64,000 bases of DNA from an uncultured Oscillospiraceae bacterium (GCA_910589145.1 CAJUSD010000004.1:62001-126000); one strand, 5' to 3'; counted from the first letter of the stretch, positions 8,311 through 17,089 are shown. A program made the numbers and translations. Notes: generated by a model not told the origin, from the sequence alone.

Positions 8311-9477
8311 TTATCTTGTATTTCGGGCAATTCTTTCAACTGCGTTGGAAAGTGCATCGACCTGTTCCCCAGTATTAAAATACCCAATCCCTGCCCGGGT
8401 AGTCCCTCTGTCTAAAGTCCCCATTTTCTGGTGGGCCAGCGGCGAACAGTGCAATCCTCCCCGCAAAGCAAATCCCATATCTGCCAAACGGGAAGCAGTT
8501 TCCTCTCCTGTTTGCCCTCTTACCTGAAAAGAAAGCACTGGGGCAGCATTTCGGCAGGAAACTGTATCTCCGCAAACAATTACCCCCGGAACTGCTGAAA
8601 GGTTCCGTCTAAGCTTTTGATAAAGCGCATCTTCCTGCCGGGCAATCTGGCGGATTCCCACCTTGCGGACAAAACGGATCCCTCCTAAAAGCCCTAAAAT
8701 GCCAAAGGTATTTAAAGTACCGCTTTCCAGCAAATCGGGAAGTTCCTGGGGCTGGACAGGATTTCGGGAAACGCTGCCGGTTCCCCCCTCCATAAGCGGA
8801 GAGGGAAAAGGAGTGTTTTCCCCAATTAAAAGCAATCCTGTTCCAGTAGGGCCATATAATCCTTTATGTCCAGGCATAGCAACATAATCATATCCCGCCT
8901 GACTGCAATCAATCGGAAAAGCCCCGGCTGATTGTGCTGCATCCACCCCAAACAATACGCCTCTGCGATGTGCCAAGGAACAAAGCCGTTCAATCGGCAG
9001 ACGGAAACCAAATACATTTGAACAATGGGTTACTAAAATTAAACGAGTGTTTGGACGTATTGCTTCCGAAAAGGATTTTATGGTTGCATCATCGTTTCCT
9101 GGATAGGTCTGGACAATATTATATTGGATTTTTCCTTCCTGACCCAGCTGATATGCTGGCCGATATACTGAATTATGTTCCAAATCTGATATTAACAGAT
9201 GCTCTCCTGGATTTAACACACCTTTAATAATTTGATTTAAACCTTGGGTACAGTTTTGCGTGAATATGACATGGGTTGGATCGGATACGTTGAATAGTCC
9301 AGCCGCCTCCTCCCGGCACCGGTAGATTTGTGAAGCGGTGTCCATAGACATCCGATGACCGCTTCGGCCGGGATTTGCTCCATACCGGCTGAAAAAATTT
9401 ACCGAACTGGCCCGTACTGCTGACGGCTTCGGCCAAGTTGTTGCTGCATTGTCAAAATAGATCATTTCCATTCCCAT
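8311..9477 (-). CDS. NifS-type cysteine desulfurase / selenocysteine lyase
   Basis: A PLP enzyme that removes sulfur or selenium from cysteine or selenocysteine as a protein-bound persulfide or selenide. The N-terminus MIYFDNAATTWPKP is typical of the class-V subfamily often found beside DUF3343 proteins. The PLP-binding His is in LVTHCSNVFG, the PLP lysine in MPGHKGLYGPTG near residue 200, and the catalytic Cys in GGLHCSPLAHQKMGT near residue 345. The length of 388 is normal. The first codons overlap the upstream DUF3343 gene by 26 bases, so translation is likely coupled. Sulfur against selenium preference cannot be read from sequence. Confidence 0.9.
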   Translation of the reverse strand: MGMEMIYFDNAATTWPKPSAVRASSVNFFSRYGANPGRSGHRMSMDTASQIYRCREEAAGLFNVSDPTHVIFTQNCTQGLNQIIKGVLNPGEHLLISDLEHNSVYRPAYQLGQEGKIQYNIVQTYPGNDDATIKSFSEAIRPNTRLILVTHCSNVFGFRLPIERLCSLAHRRGVLFGVDAAQSAGAFPIDCSQAGYDYVAMPGHKGLYGPTGTGLLLIGENTPFPSPLMEGGTGSVSRNPVQPQELPDLLESGTLNTFGILGLLGGIRFVRKVGIRQIARQEDALYQKLRRNLSAVPGVIVCGDTVSCRNAAPVLSFQVRGQTGEETASRLADMGFALRGGLHCSPLAHQKMGTLDRGTTRAGIGYFNTGEQVDALSNAVERIARNTR

Positions 9478-9703
9478 CCTTTATCCCTAGTACACGTATT
9501 CCTGATTGGAGCAGATAATTTCGAATTTCCTGCGGGTTTTGACTGCGGAGTCGGATTTGATAGCCGCAGCCTCGACCGCTTGAGAATCGACTGTCGCGCT
9601 GAACGTTTGAGGGAATTCCAATGCGCTCCAATAAACGTTGGCCTCGGTATGCATGGGTAACGGAACTGATTTGCAGATAAATCGTTTCTGTTCGTTGCGG
9701 CAT
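9452..9703 (-). CDS. DUF3343 putative Se/S carrier-like protein
   Basis: A small protein of 83 residues with the DUF3343 pattern: a strand, a helix with RGQRLLERIGIPSNV, then the small Cys-containing turn GRGCGYQIRLR at about residues 45-55 and a final LLQSGIRVLGI. Members are proposed to carry sulfur or selenium for NifS-like enzymes, which fits its overlap with the desulfurase gene. Two ATG codons are possible; 9703 is 8 bases from AAGGAGG while 9709 is only 2 bases away, so 9703 is chosen. The Cys is the likely carrier residue, an inference from family context. Confidence 0.82.
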   Translation of the reverse strand: MPQRTETIYLQISSVTHAYRGQRLLERIGIPSNVQRDSRFSSGRGCGYQIRLRSQNPQEIRNYLLQSGIRVLGIKDGNGNDLF

Positions 9704-9827
9704 CTGCATCTCCTCCTTTGTAGCCTATTTCACAATATGCACAAAGAAAAAGAATGGTGATATAAACCAAGGTTGGATTCAAAAGGTTTGGGATCCAGAG
9801 GGCGTGCAGCGGTTGTGAATACAGGTT

Positions 9828-11081
9828 TTAAGGTTTCCGGTCAATGAGGCAGACTGCATGGGCAGCCATGCCTTTTTTGGTGCCGGTAAAACCAAGTCCT
9901 TCCTCAGTGGTAGCTTTAATGTTGACCTGAGAAACATCCAGGGAAAGGGAAGCAGCAATTTTGCCGCGCATTTGCGGAATAAAAGGTTTCAGCTTAGGCG
10001 CTTGTGCAATCATAACTGCGTCAATATTAACGATTTGGAACCCCTTCCCGTCTAATAATTTTCCCACTTGAATTAGGAGCTGGGAGCTGTCCGCTCCGGC
10101 AAAAGCCGGGTCATCATCAGGGAAAAGCCCTCCTATGTCGCCAAGGGAAGCAGCTCCCAGCAAAGCATCCATAATGGCGTGAAGGAGAACGTCCGCGTCG
10201 GAATGCCCAAGCAGCCCTTTCTCAAAAGGAACTTCAATCCCGCCAAGGATCAGCTTTCGTTTTGCATCCAGCTTATGTACATCATAACCATGGCCGATTC
10301 TTGGATATGATGGGGCAGGAGCAGGGGAATCCTCCTGGAAATCGGGGGATTTATCCAAGGGCAGAGGGGAAGCGGTTTGTTCTTTTTCTGACAGAAACAG
10401 TTCAGCCAGTTTAAAATCTTCTTTTGTGGTTATTTTAAGATTTTCATAGGAACCGGGGGAAAGAAAAACTTTAGAACCCATAAGTTCCGCCAGTTGGCAG
10501 TCGTCTGTAAAATCCAGATGATTTTCCAATGCAATATCCATCGCAGAACAGTAGAAAAATAAGTCGAAAACCTGCGGGGTCTGAGCAGAATACAAAACGG
10601 AGCGATCCACTGTTTCAGAAACCATTCCATCTGGTGAGATGCGTTTTATGGTATCCTTAACAGGAACAGCAGCCACAGCAGCGCCATATTCCAAAGCACT
10701 TTCCAGGCATTGGGTGATTACTTCCTGGCTGACCAGGGGACGCGCACCATCATGAATTATAAGGAGCTTCCAACTGTTGGTAATGGCCCGAACCCCTTGA
10801 AATACAGAAAGCTGCCTGGTTTCGCCGCCTGTAACAATGCTTGTCACCTTGTCTAAGTGATATTCGTCTACCAGCCTTTGAAAAACGGCCGTCTGGTCTG
10901 CGCGGCACACTACAATAATTTCCCCGACTTCTTTTCGGCAGTTGAAAGCCTGAATGCTTCTGACCGCCACTGGAATTCCAGCTAAAGGGGCAATTAATTT
11001 ATCCGTTCCCTCCATCCGCCTTGCATTGCCAGCGCATACAATGATTGCCGCACTATATGCCGTTTCGTTGTTCTTTTCCAC
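9828..11081 (-). CDS. ispDF: Bifunctional IspD-IspF fusion (MEP isoprenoid pathway)
   Basis: One 417-residue polypeptide carries two non-consecutive MEP-pathway enzymes. Residues about 8-230 are the cytidylyltransferase Isp[12 protein letters not shown] with the nucleotide loop, [31 protein letters not shown] and TPQVFDL with ENLKIT. After a Pro-rich linker, residues about 258-415 are the cyclodiphosphate synthase Isp[12 protein letters not shown] with metal Asp and His, [15 protein letters not shown] with the metal His, [13 protein letters not shown] and [12 protein letters not shown]. Fusions are well known in alpha- and epsilon-proteobacteria, and separate genes are the norm in Bacillus. 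The gene has no operon partner here. Confidence 0.95.
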   Translation of the reverse strand: MEKNNETAYSAAIIVCAGNARRMEGTDKLIAPLAGIPVAVRSIQAFNCRKEVGEIIVVCRADQTAVFQRLVDEYHLDKVTSIVTGGETRQLSVFQGVRAITNSWKLLIIHDGARPLVSQEVITQCLESALEYGAAVAAVPVKDTIKRISPDGMVSETVDRSVLYSAQTPQVFDLFFYCSAMDIALENHLDFTDDCQLAELMGSKVFLSPGSYENLKITTKEDFKLAELFLSEKEQTASPLPLDKSPDFQEDSPAPAPSYPRIGHGYDVHKLDAKRKLILGGIEVPFEKGLLGHSDADVLLHAIMDALLGAASLGDIGGLFPDDDPAFAGADSSQLLIQVGKLLDGKGFQIVNIDAVMIAQAPKLKPFIPQMRGKIAASLSLDVSQVNIKATTEEGLGFTGTKKGMAAHAVCLIDRKP

Positions 11082-11306
11082 AATCTACCACTTCCATTGT
11101 TAAAATTTCAGTTATCCCATCTTTTTCGGTGTTCTATTTATAGGATAACATAAAATTGCCATATGTTCCATCCCTTATGATTGAAATTGGAAAAGTTGTG
11201 GAACAGAATCAGCCTGTTTTGCCCTCCTTTTCTGGTTCATTTTTGTAAGTGCAGATTTTTTTCGCTTTTGTTGCAATAGCCCTTAAGCATTTTTCAAAAA
11301 AGCCGC

Positions 11307-11335
11307 TTGCCCTTTCCAAATGGAAAGGGTATAAT
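11307..11335 (+). promoter_or_regulatory. Promoter of the barnase gene with palindromic spacer
   Basis: TTGCCC (11307-11312), 17 bp, TATAAT (11330-11335). The spacer contains the palindrome CCCTTTCCAAATGGAAAGGG, so a dimeric regulator could sit between -35 and -10. The rest of 11082-11306 has no recognised feature. Confidence 0.6.
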
Positions 11336-11376
11336 TTTTCTAAGAATCTTACAGATCAGGAGGACAAAAACATCTT

Positions 11377-12120
11377 ATGAACCATTTATGTAAATCAAAG
11401 CTGATCCGCTGGTTTGCAGCTTTTATTGCAGTGCTGATTGCAGTTTTTTCTTTCAGCGGCTGTTCCAGCGACGAGGTAATTGATACTACCCTGTCCGTTT
11501 TGGATGCGGTTTTATCTGATTCTGAAGAATCTGCCTCAAGCGAACAGTTTGCCCCATCGGAATCGGCCAACGCCCCGCCCCAATCTTCCGAGGAGCCGTC
11601 AAGCATTGACGATGGGACAATTAATAGATCTGAACCTTCCTCTTTGGTTTCCAGTGAATCATCTCCACCCCCTTCCTCATCCTCTGAAGCTGTACCTACT
11701 GTTTCCAAAGCGCCGGAATCTTCTTCTGAAAGTTCCAGTTCTAAGGAAATAGAAGAAGATTCCTCTGAAGATCCTGCTATTGATGAGGACGGATGGTACT
11801 CTACGAAAGACGAAGTAGCCTTGTATCTTCATACCTTTGGCAAGCTGCCGGGAAATTACCTCACAAAGAAGGAAGCTTCTGCTTTGGGATGGGATTCCAA
11901 GAAAGGGAATTTATGGGATGTGGCGGAAGGTATGAGCATTGGAGGGGATACCTTTGGGAACCGGGAGGGCCTGCTGCCTTCTGCGAAAGGGCGAAAGTGG
12001 TTTGAATGTGATATCAATTATGAGGGAGGGTTCCGGGGAGCGGAACGAATCCTCTTTTCCAGCGATGGATTGGTTTTTTATACGGATGACCATTATCAAT
12101 CGTATACACAGCTATATTAA
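11377..12120 (+). CDS. Lipoprotein barnase-family ribonuclease
   Basis: This 247-residue protein has a lipoprotein signal (lipobox FSGC at about residue 29), a 100-residue Ser/Glu/Pro-rich tether, and a C-terminal barnase domain from about residue 138. The domain matches barnase nearly from end to end: YLHTFGKLPGNYLTKKEA, LGWDSKKGNLWDVAEG, SIGGDTFGNREGLLP with the general-base Glu, FRGAERILFSSDG with the catalytic Arg, and YTDDHYQSYTQLY with the catalytic His. All three catalytic residues are present. No barstar-like gene was seen next to it or elsewhere in the window. It would act outside the membrane, against extracellular RNA or competitors. Confidence 0.93.
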   Translation: MNHLCKSKLIRWFAAFIAVLIAVFSFSGCSSDEVIDTTLSVLDAVLSDSEESASSEQFAPSESANAPPQSSEEPSSIDDGTINRSEPSSLVSSESSPPPSSSSEAVPTVSKAPESSSESSSSKEIEEDSSEDPAIDEDGWYSTKDEVALYLHTFGKLPGNYLTKKEASALGWDSKKGNLWDVAEGMSIGGDTFGNREGLLPSAKGRKWFECDINYEGGFRGAERILFSSDGLVFYTDDHYQSYTQLY

Positions 12121-12139
12121 TGTGAGTTGAATAAGGCTA

Positions 12140-12492
12140 AGTTGCGGGAGAAACCTCAGGCGAGTACAAGCTAAGGCGGATTAAAAAGGTTTGAAGGTCC
12201 AGGGAACTTTCCTGAAAAGTTCCCTGGTCGCGCCCGCAGGCGCGAAATACCCCAGCTTGCTTAAAAACAGCACCAACAAAACGAAAGAAGCAGATACTTA
12301 AAAATATGGAGAATCCCGCCATTTTCTTTTGTGGGAGCAGTGAGCGAAGAGTTTAGAAAAGCTCCCGGGGAGAAATATGGCGGGATTTCCTGCTAAAAAT
12401 TATCGCTTGCAGCCAGCGAACAGCCAACGGCTGCAAGATGGCGTCCCTAAACCATAAACCTTAAATTTAAGAAAGGTTTTCATCGAACTCAT
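12140..12492 (+). repeat. Interspersed intergenic element, copy B (with nested insert)
   Basis: The head TTGCGGG...GGCGGATTAAAAAGG lies directly behind the barnase stop codon and the tail ends CATCGAACTCATG. It contains the hairpin 12199-12227 (CCAGGGAAC arm) and the CGCGCC-CGCA-GGCGCG hairpin 12229-12244. A segment of about 75 bp, bounded by AATCCCGCCAT (12312-12322) and its inverse (12377-12387), is not in other copies and contains an inner GGGAGC/GCTCCC pair. Confidence 0.8.
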
Positions 12493-12520
12493 GATAATTA
12501 ATGGAAAGAAGGCAGAAAAT

Positions 12521-12943
12521 ATGCGTACAGAGCAGGGAATGTTTTCCCTCATACTGGATTTTGCTCAGTCTGACGAGCGTATCCGCCTTGTAGGGATGGA
12601 AGGCTCCCGAACCAATGTTAATATTCCCAAAGATTCTTTCCAGGATTATGATATTTCCTTTTTAGCAACCGACATGGAATCATTCAAACAGGACGATAAA
12701 TGGCTGGATATTTTTGGCGAACGTATTATAATGCAGAAACCGGAGGATATGGAATTATTCCCGCTGGAGCTGGGAAACTGGTTTTCCTATTTAATGCTTT
12801 TCCGGGATGGAACGAAAATAGATTTAACCCTGATTCCCTTAGAAGAGCTGGACTTATTTATGGAAGTACGTCAGATGTTATGGAGGCTGCTAAACAAATT
12901 GTACCTAATAGCAAGTTTGATAATCAAAGTTGGCTTTCGTTAA
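12521..12943 (+). pseudogene. Truncated aminoglycoside 6-adenylyltransferase, ANT(6)/AadK type
   Basis: Residues 1 to about 111 match the N-terminal nucleotidyltransferase domain of AadK/AadE-like enzymes: MRTEQGMF, GSRTNVNIP, FQDYDISF with the metal Asp pair, IFGERIIMQKPEDMELFP, LGNWFSY and IDLTLIPLEELDL. These enzymes inactivate streptomycin by adenylylation and are about 284-300 residues long. Homology stops near base 12860, after which the frame runs through unrelated DNA to a stop at 12943. The helical C-terminal domain is missing, so the product should not confer resistance. ATG 12521 follows AAGAAGG and is preferred to 12491, which lies in the repeat tail. Confidence 0.88.
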
Positions 12944-13254
12944 AATCAACTAGCAATTTTACTACAGGAGTAAAAAATCAAATTGTAAATAGCAAACACC
13001 CAGTCTTAATTAGTTTTTTCCATACAAAACCACCATATAATGACACTAATAATCCAGGTATAGGACATGCTTGTGTTGTTTATGGAATGGATAATTCAAC
13101 GGGAAAATACTATATTTATGACCCGTATTACACATATGCAGGAAGTAATAATAAAATTACATTAAGCTTAACTCAGGGTTCTTTTATGAACGGTTTTATA
13201 CTTAGCACATGGGACTCAAGTACATGGTATGGTGGCACAGTCATTACTTATTGA
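12860..13254 (+). pseudogene. 3' remnant of a C39-like (papain-fold) peptidase gene
   Basis: From about base 12860 the reading frame two bases over encodes YGSTSDVMEAAKQ, then KHPVLISFF, GIGHACVVYGMD, GKYYIYDPY and a C-terminal NGFILSTWDSS. These are the His- and Asp-containing C-terminal half of secreted C39-like peptidases (His in GHACVVYG, Asp in YIYDPY). The N-terminal half with signal peptide and catalytic Cys is absent; its place is taken by the ANT(6) fragment in another frame. The segment is visibly richer in A+T than the flanks. The only in-frame open start lies inside the ANT(6) region, so no functional product is expected. Confidence 0.75.
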
Positions 13255-13272
13255 ATATACGGGGTGGATAAG

Positions 13273-13950
13273 ATGAAAAAAGCTTTAAGTGTTTTTCCTT
13301 TAATGTGTGTTCTGTGTATTATATCGTCTTCTGTTTTTGCTTCAGATGATATATGGAAGCAGATTGAAGACAGCTACTACAATATTCCATATATGACTAC
13401 AATGGCAGCTAATGAAGATACAGATGCTTATATGGCAACTAAAATGTATGCTTTGGAATTTGGTGGAAAAAGCGATGAATATGACCGGAATATGCAGGAA
13501 CTACATAATGTTTCAATAGAATCAAAACTAAGAGACATGGAACATTATTATGCAATGATTGCTGGTCCAGATGGATTTGAGGTGGGGATTATTAATCCTG
13601 ATGGAGAGTGTAATCAAAGTTTTGGGCATAATGCAGGTATGTATCAAATCCAATTGTCTGATCTATTAAAAACACAGTTGCAAAACAGTGGCTTGAATCT
13701 GCAAAGCACAATAGCTAAGCATGTTATTGTAGATAAGCATTCCAGCGGTATTTTGTTCAGCGACGGAAATAAAGAATTTTATGCTCCTATTACTGCACGA
13801 TTTGAAACAATAGATTTAAGTTATTTATACTCTAAAGAAGAACTTCTCTCTGAGGTTATTTCTCATAAAGAGGATATGCTTATACAAACTGCAATACCTG
13901 ATAATTATAACGAAGAAGGAGAGTTTAATCCCAAAACAGGCGCTTGTTAG
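13273..13950 (+). CDS. Secreted protein of unknown function
   Basis: A 225-residue protein with a clear signal peptide (MKKALSVFPLMCVLCIISSSVFA, cleavage about residue 23). The mature part is acidic and Tyr-rich, with DAYMATKMYALEFGG, a helical stretch and HVIVDKHSSGILF. No family was recognised. It starts 18 bases behind the C39-like remnant and shares its A+T-rich composition, so the two probably arrived together and may once have worked together. ATG 13273 is chosen over GTG 13264 because of the spacing to GGGGTGG. It is closed by a strong terminator. Confidence 0.7.
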   Translation: MKKALSVFPLMCVLCIISSSVFASDDIWKQIEDSYYNIPYMTTMAANEDTDAYMATKMYALEFGGKSDEYDRNMQELHNVSIESKLRDMEHYYAMIAGPDGFEVGIINPDGECNQSFGHNAGMYQIQLSDLLKTQLQNSGLNLQSTIAKHVIVDKHSSGILFSDGNKEFYAPITARFETIDLSYLYSKEELLSEVISHKEDMLIQTAIPDNYNEEGEFNPKTGAC

Positions 13951-13963
13951 TCCAATTGAATTT

Positions 13964-14008
13964 AATAGGTATATGCCGTCAATAGTATATTGGCGGCATA
14001 TACCTATT
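13964..14008. terminator. Bidirectional terminator
   Basis: Perfect 15-bp arms (13964-13978 and 13994-14008), AATAGG outermost, followed by TTTTTC on the plus strand. It sits between the secreted orphan and the convergent histidine kinase gene. Confidence 0.85.
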
Positions 14009-14013
14009 TTTCA

Positions 14014-16185
14014 TCAAATATTATCTGTTTTATCTGATTTTGAAAATTCCACCTCCACTGTAAACAAATCGGCATTTGTGAAAATCCTGAATCCGCCCCC
14101 GCAGGCTTCAGTAAAGCTTTTTGCAATTGAAAGCCCTAATCCGCTTCCCCCGTCAGTGCGGCTCTTGTCCCCGCGGACAAACCGCTCTGTAAAGTCAACG
14201 CCGTCAGGAAGTTCTGTTTTGGAGGTATTCTTGACAGACGCGGTAAAATGACCATCTTCCTGTTTCAGTGAAACATAAATCCGCGAACCTTCCAGGGAAT
14301 AACGGAGGGCGTTTTGAATCAGGTTTTGGAATACCCGGTACATACGCTGTCCGTCCGCCTGAACAGGCGTTGGCGTGCTGGGAAATTCCGTGCGGATGGA
14401 ACAGGGGGATTTTGAAATTTCGTCTTCCATATCTGCAAGGGTCTGCCGGATTAGTTTGCCGAAATCCAGGACTTCCTCTTTCAGCGTCAGTTGATGGGTG
14501 GCTGCTTTGCTGATGTCGAATACATCCTGTACCATTTCCTTGAGCTTTAATGTTTTCTGCTCTAATATTTGTATATAGTCTTTAACTTCGGGGGAAAGTT
14601 CCTCCTGCCGGAGCAGGTCGATGTAGCTGACAATAGAGGTCAGCGGCGTTTTAATATCATGGGAAACATTTGTTATCAGTTCTACCTTCATCCGTTCGCT
14701 CTGGATTTTTTCCTCTAAGGCGTTTTCAAAGCCCTGCTGGATATGGTTGAGGTCATCCATAGCATCCCGGAGTTCCGCGTCAGGCTCAAATTCCAAGGGC
14801 TGGACAGTTTCGCCATGCCGGATGCTGTGGATTTGGTCTAATACTGCCGTTAGCTGGACGGCGGATTTTTTAGCGTGTTTTGCGCCTAACATGAGGAAAG
14901 TCAAAAGGAGCAAAAGGCAGACTGCATAGGGAAAGATGACAGTCAATATATCATCATCCCCCAAAGTGCTGAGCATCAAACAAACAGATGCAGTCAGCAT
15001 AAGCATAACGAGCAGAGCGGGGATGATAAACATTCTGGGATATTTCCGGCTGAAGGAATAAGGAATGTTTTTGGCGTATATTTTAGAAAAGAAGCTGTTC
15101 CGCCAAAATCCCTTGCTATATCTCATATCATTCATCAGCAGATAAAATGGCCAGGAAAGCAGGAAATAGGCCAAAAACACCCAAAAATCCCAATATCCGC
15201 GGCGTATGCGCGCAACTGCCATAGCGGCTCCAAATGCCAGGCACAGAAGTACTTTCCATTCAATATATATTTTACTGGTTTTCCGGGCAAGCCACCGGTC
15301 GGCGGCAGCTTTATCTTTCCGCAGCAGCAAATACATAAACATAAATACAATCCCTGACGCCAGAAACGCACCAACATAATAAAAATTTTCCCGCCTGCGC
15401 ATATTTTGCGCGATACAATATAAGCTTCGGCTTACAGTAACACTAAAATCTTGCCCACGATCGTTATAAAAATAATTAATTGGTTCTTTTCGAACTGCAA
15501 GATAAACTTCTGTCTGTTTGGCGCTTTCGTTGAAAGAAACATTGAAATAGCCGGGAACATCCCAATCATTGTTATTGGTATAATACCCGTCCCCATAAAT
15601 ATCCACAGGCTGCCCGTCTTTTACTGCATACGTTTTTTCCCCGTCGAAATATAACAGGAAGTTATATTCTTCCGGCAAAACTGTCTGCATCTTATCCCAT
15701 TTTACTTGGCTGCCGTTGGTTTCCTTCAGCACGCCGTTTTTAAATGCAGCGAAAAGGATGTTTTTGTCCTGCTGCTCCGCACGCTTATCACGTTCGTTTA
15801 TCAACAGGTTGTAGCCTTGAATATTGTTATAGTTAAGAATTACTCCTGAACCCGATTCAGCTATAAGCTCATCCCGAATCCGTATCCTTTCAGGAGTGTC
15901 CCATTCCTTCGAAGACCAGCTTTCTATTCCTTCCAAATCAATATCTTCTTCATTCTCCCCAATTGCCTTGAAAATATAATAGCTCAGCCTTTCAGACATA
16001 TTAAACCGGAACGACGATGTTTTTTGAAAATCTTCCTCAAATGCGTCATAAAAAACCTGTTTTATGTCTGATTCATAAGAAAACAGATCCCAGGCGATAG
16101 GCACCGCGTTTAATAACAGGAAAATCCCCAGGAAAAACGCCATAAACCCAACAAATGCCTTACATTTTTTCAATTTTGTAGCCAA
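14014..16185 (-). CDS. Membrane sensor histidine kinase
   Basis: This 723-residue kinase is the partner of the upstream response regulator. Its N-terminus has one membrane helix (about residues 11-31), a long extracytoplasmic sensor of about 240 residues, then several membrane helices between about 270 and 430. HisKA follows with the phospho-accepting His in NVSHDIKTPLTS, and the ATPase domain has N box FQNLIQNALRYS and G box GGSGLGLSIAKSF. It begins at a TTG inside the end of the regulator gene (26-base overlap), with GGTGG just upstream, so translation is coupled. The signal is unknown. The divergent carbohydrate transporter is a natural candidate target. Confidence 0.9.
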   Translation of the reverse strand: MATKLKKCKAFVGFMAFFLGIFLLLNAVPIAWDLFSYESDIKQVFYDAFEEDFQKTSSFRFNMSERLSYYIFKAIGENEEDIDLEGIESWSSKEWDTPERIRIRDELIAESGSGVILNYNNIQGYNLLINERDKRAEQQDKNILFAAFKNGVLKETNGSQVKWDKMQTVLPEEYNFLLYFDGEKTYAVKDGQPVDIYGDGYYTNNNDWDVPGYFNVSFNESAKQTEVYLAVRKEPINYFYNDRGQDFSVTVSRSLYCIAQNMRRRENFYYVGAFLASGIVFMFMYLLLRKDKAAADRWLARKTSKIYIEWKVLLCLAFGAAMAVARIRRGYWDFWVFLAYFLLSWPFYLLMNDMRYSKGFWRNSFFSKIYAKNIPYSFSRKYPRMFIIPALLVMLMLTASVCLMLSTLGDDDILTVIFPYAVCLLLLLTFLMLGAKHAKKSAVQLTAVLDQIHSIRHGETVQPLEFEPDAELRDAMDDLNHIQQGFENALEEKIQSERMKVELITNVSHDIKTPLTSIVSYIDLLRQEELSPEVKDYIQILEQKTLKLKEMVQDVFDISKAATHQLTLKEEVLDFGKLIRQTLADMEDEISKSPCSIRTEFPSTPTPVQADGQRMYRVFQNLIQNALRYSLEGSRIYVSLKQEDGHFTASVKNTSKTELPDGVDFTERFVRGDKSRTDGGSGLGLSIAKSFTEACGGGFRIFTNADLFTVEVEFSKSDKTDNI

Positions 16186-16855
16186 TTCCCCACACCACCT
16201 TTAAATATTCTGGTTCCTTTGGATTCAATTCAATTTTCTCCCGTATCCGGCGGATATGCACCATCACCGTATTTTCCGGGGAGACTGGTTCCGCATCCCA
16301 TACCCGCCGATAGATTTCCTCTGCCGGGAAAATCCGCCCGCGGCTGCGCATCAGCAGGTCGATAATTTTTGTTTCCGTTGCTGTCAAATGCACTGCTTCG
16401 CCGTCTGCATACAGCACTCCTTCGTCAAGGCGGTAGGTCAGACGTCCGTTCTGGATTTCCTCCCTGGATTCTTTATGGATATCCCCAAGGGTTGTGTAGC
16501 GCCGCAGGTGGCTCCGTACACGCGCTGCAAGTTCCTGCGGGTTATATGGTTTTGTCACATAGTCGTCTGCCCCCATAGATAAGCCCAGCACCTTGTCTGT
16601 TTCCTCGCTTTTTGCACTCAGGACAATGATAGGGATATTCCGGTGTTCCCGGATTTTTAATACCGCTGAAAGTCCATCCAGCTTTGGCATCATGATATCA
16701 ATAATGATAAGCTGCACACAATTTTTCTGGAGTATATCCAGAGCCTCCAGGCCGTTATAAGCTTGTAAGACTTCGTATCCCTCCCTTTCTAAAAGAATTG
16801 CAATGGCTTTTACAATATCGCGGTCGTCGTCTGCCACAAGGATTTTTTCTCCCAT
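16160..16855 (-). CDS. OmpR/PhoB-family response regulator
   Basis: A 231-residue two-domain regulator. The receiver domain has the acidic pair VADDDRD, the phospho-acceptor Asp in IIIDIMMPKLDG near residue 52, the Ser/Thr switch VLSAKSE and the Lys of YVTKPYNP. The winged-helix DNA-binding domain ends in HIRRIREKIELNP and VVWGIGYKIEKM. ATG 16855 has GGGAGGA in front and gives the standard MGEKILVADDD start; the upstream extension to 16918 is not family-like. It forms an operon with the histidine kinase. Confidence 0.93.
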   Translation of the reverse strand: MGEKILVADDDRDIVKAIAILLEREGYEVLQAYNGLEALDILQKNCVQLIIIDIMMPKLDGLSAVLKIREHRNIPIIVLSAKSEETDKVLGLSMGADDYVTKPYNPQELAARVRSHLRRYTTLGDIHKESREEIQNGRLTYRLDEGVLYADGEAVHLTATETKIIDLLMRSRGRIFPAEEIYRRVWDAEPVSPENTVMVHIRRIREKIELNPKEPEYLKVVWGIGYKIEKM

Positions 16856-16885
16856 TTGTTTTCCTCCCTGTTTTACTTCGCATTT

Positions 16886-16913
16886 AGTATACATCTCTTT
16901 TCTGACAAAACAA
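16886..16913 (-). promoter_or_regulatory. Probable promoter of the response regulator-kinase operon
   Basis: On the minus strand TTGTTT (16913-16908), 16 bp, TATACT (16891-16886), about 25 bases before the coding start. Confidence 0.45.
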
Positions 16914-16960
16914 ATCATATATTTCTTATAAAATTCTTACAGTTTCACAGGTTCAGCGAG

Positions 16961-17003
16961 AAACGGCTGTATACAGGGAAATTTTCCCTTTATACAGCCG
17001 TTT
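16961..17003 (+). terminator. Hairpin with U-tract between divergent operons
   Basis: 19-bp arms with one wobble (16961-16979, 16985-17003) followed by TTATTTT on the plus strand only. It lies upstream of the G-tract promoter, so it would shield the ABC operon from upstream transcription. Its position inside a divergent intergenic region is unusual. Confidence 0.6.
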
Positions 17004-17089
17004 TATTTTCTGTCAATTTTGCGTTAAGATATTATACTAAATTTATCTTATATCTTGTTAAAAAATTCTAAAAATATTTAAAGAAAATA

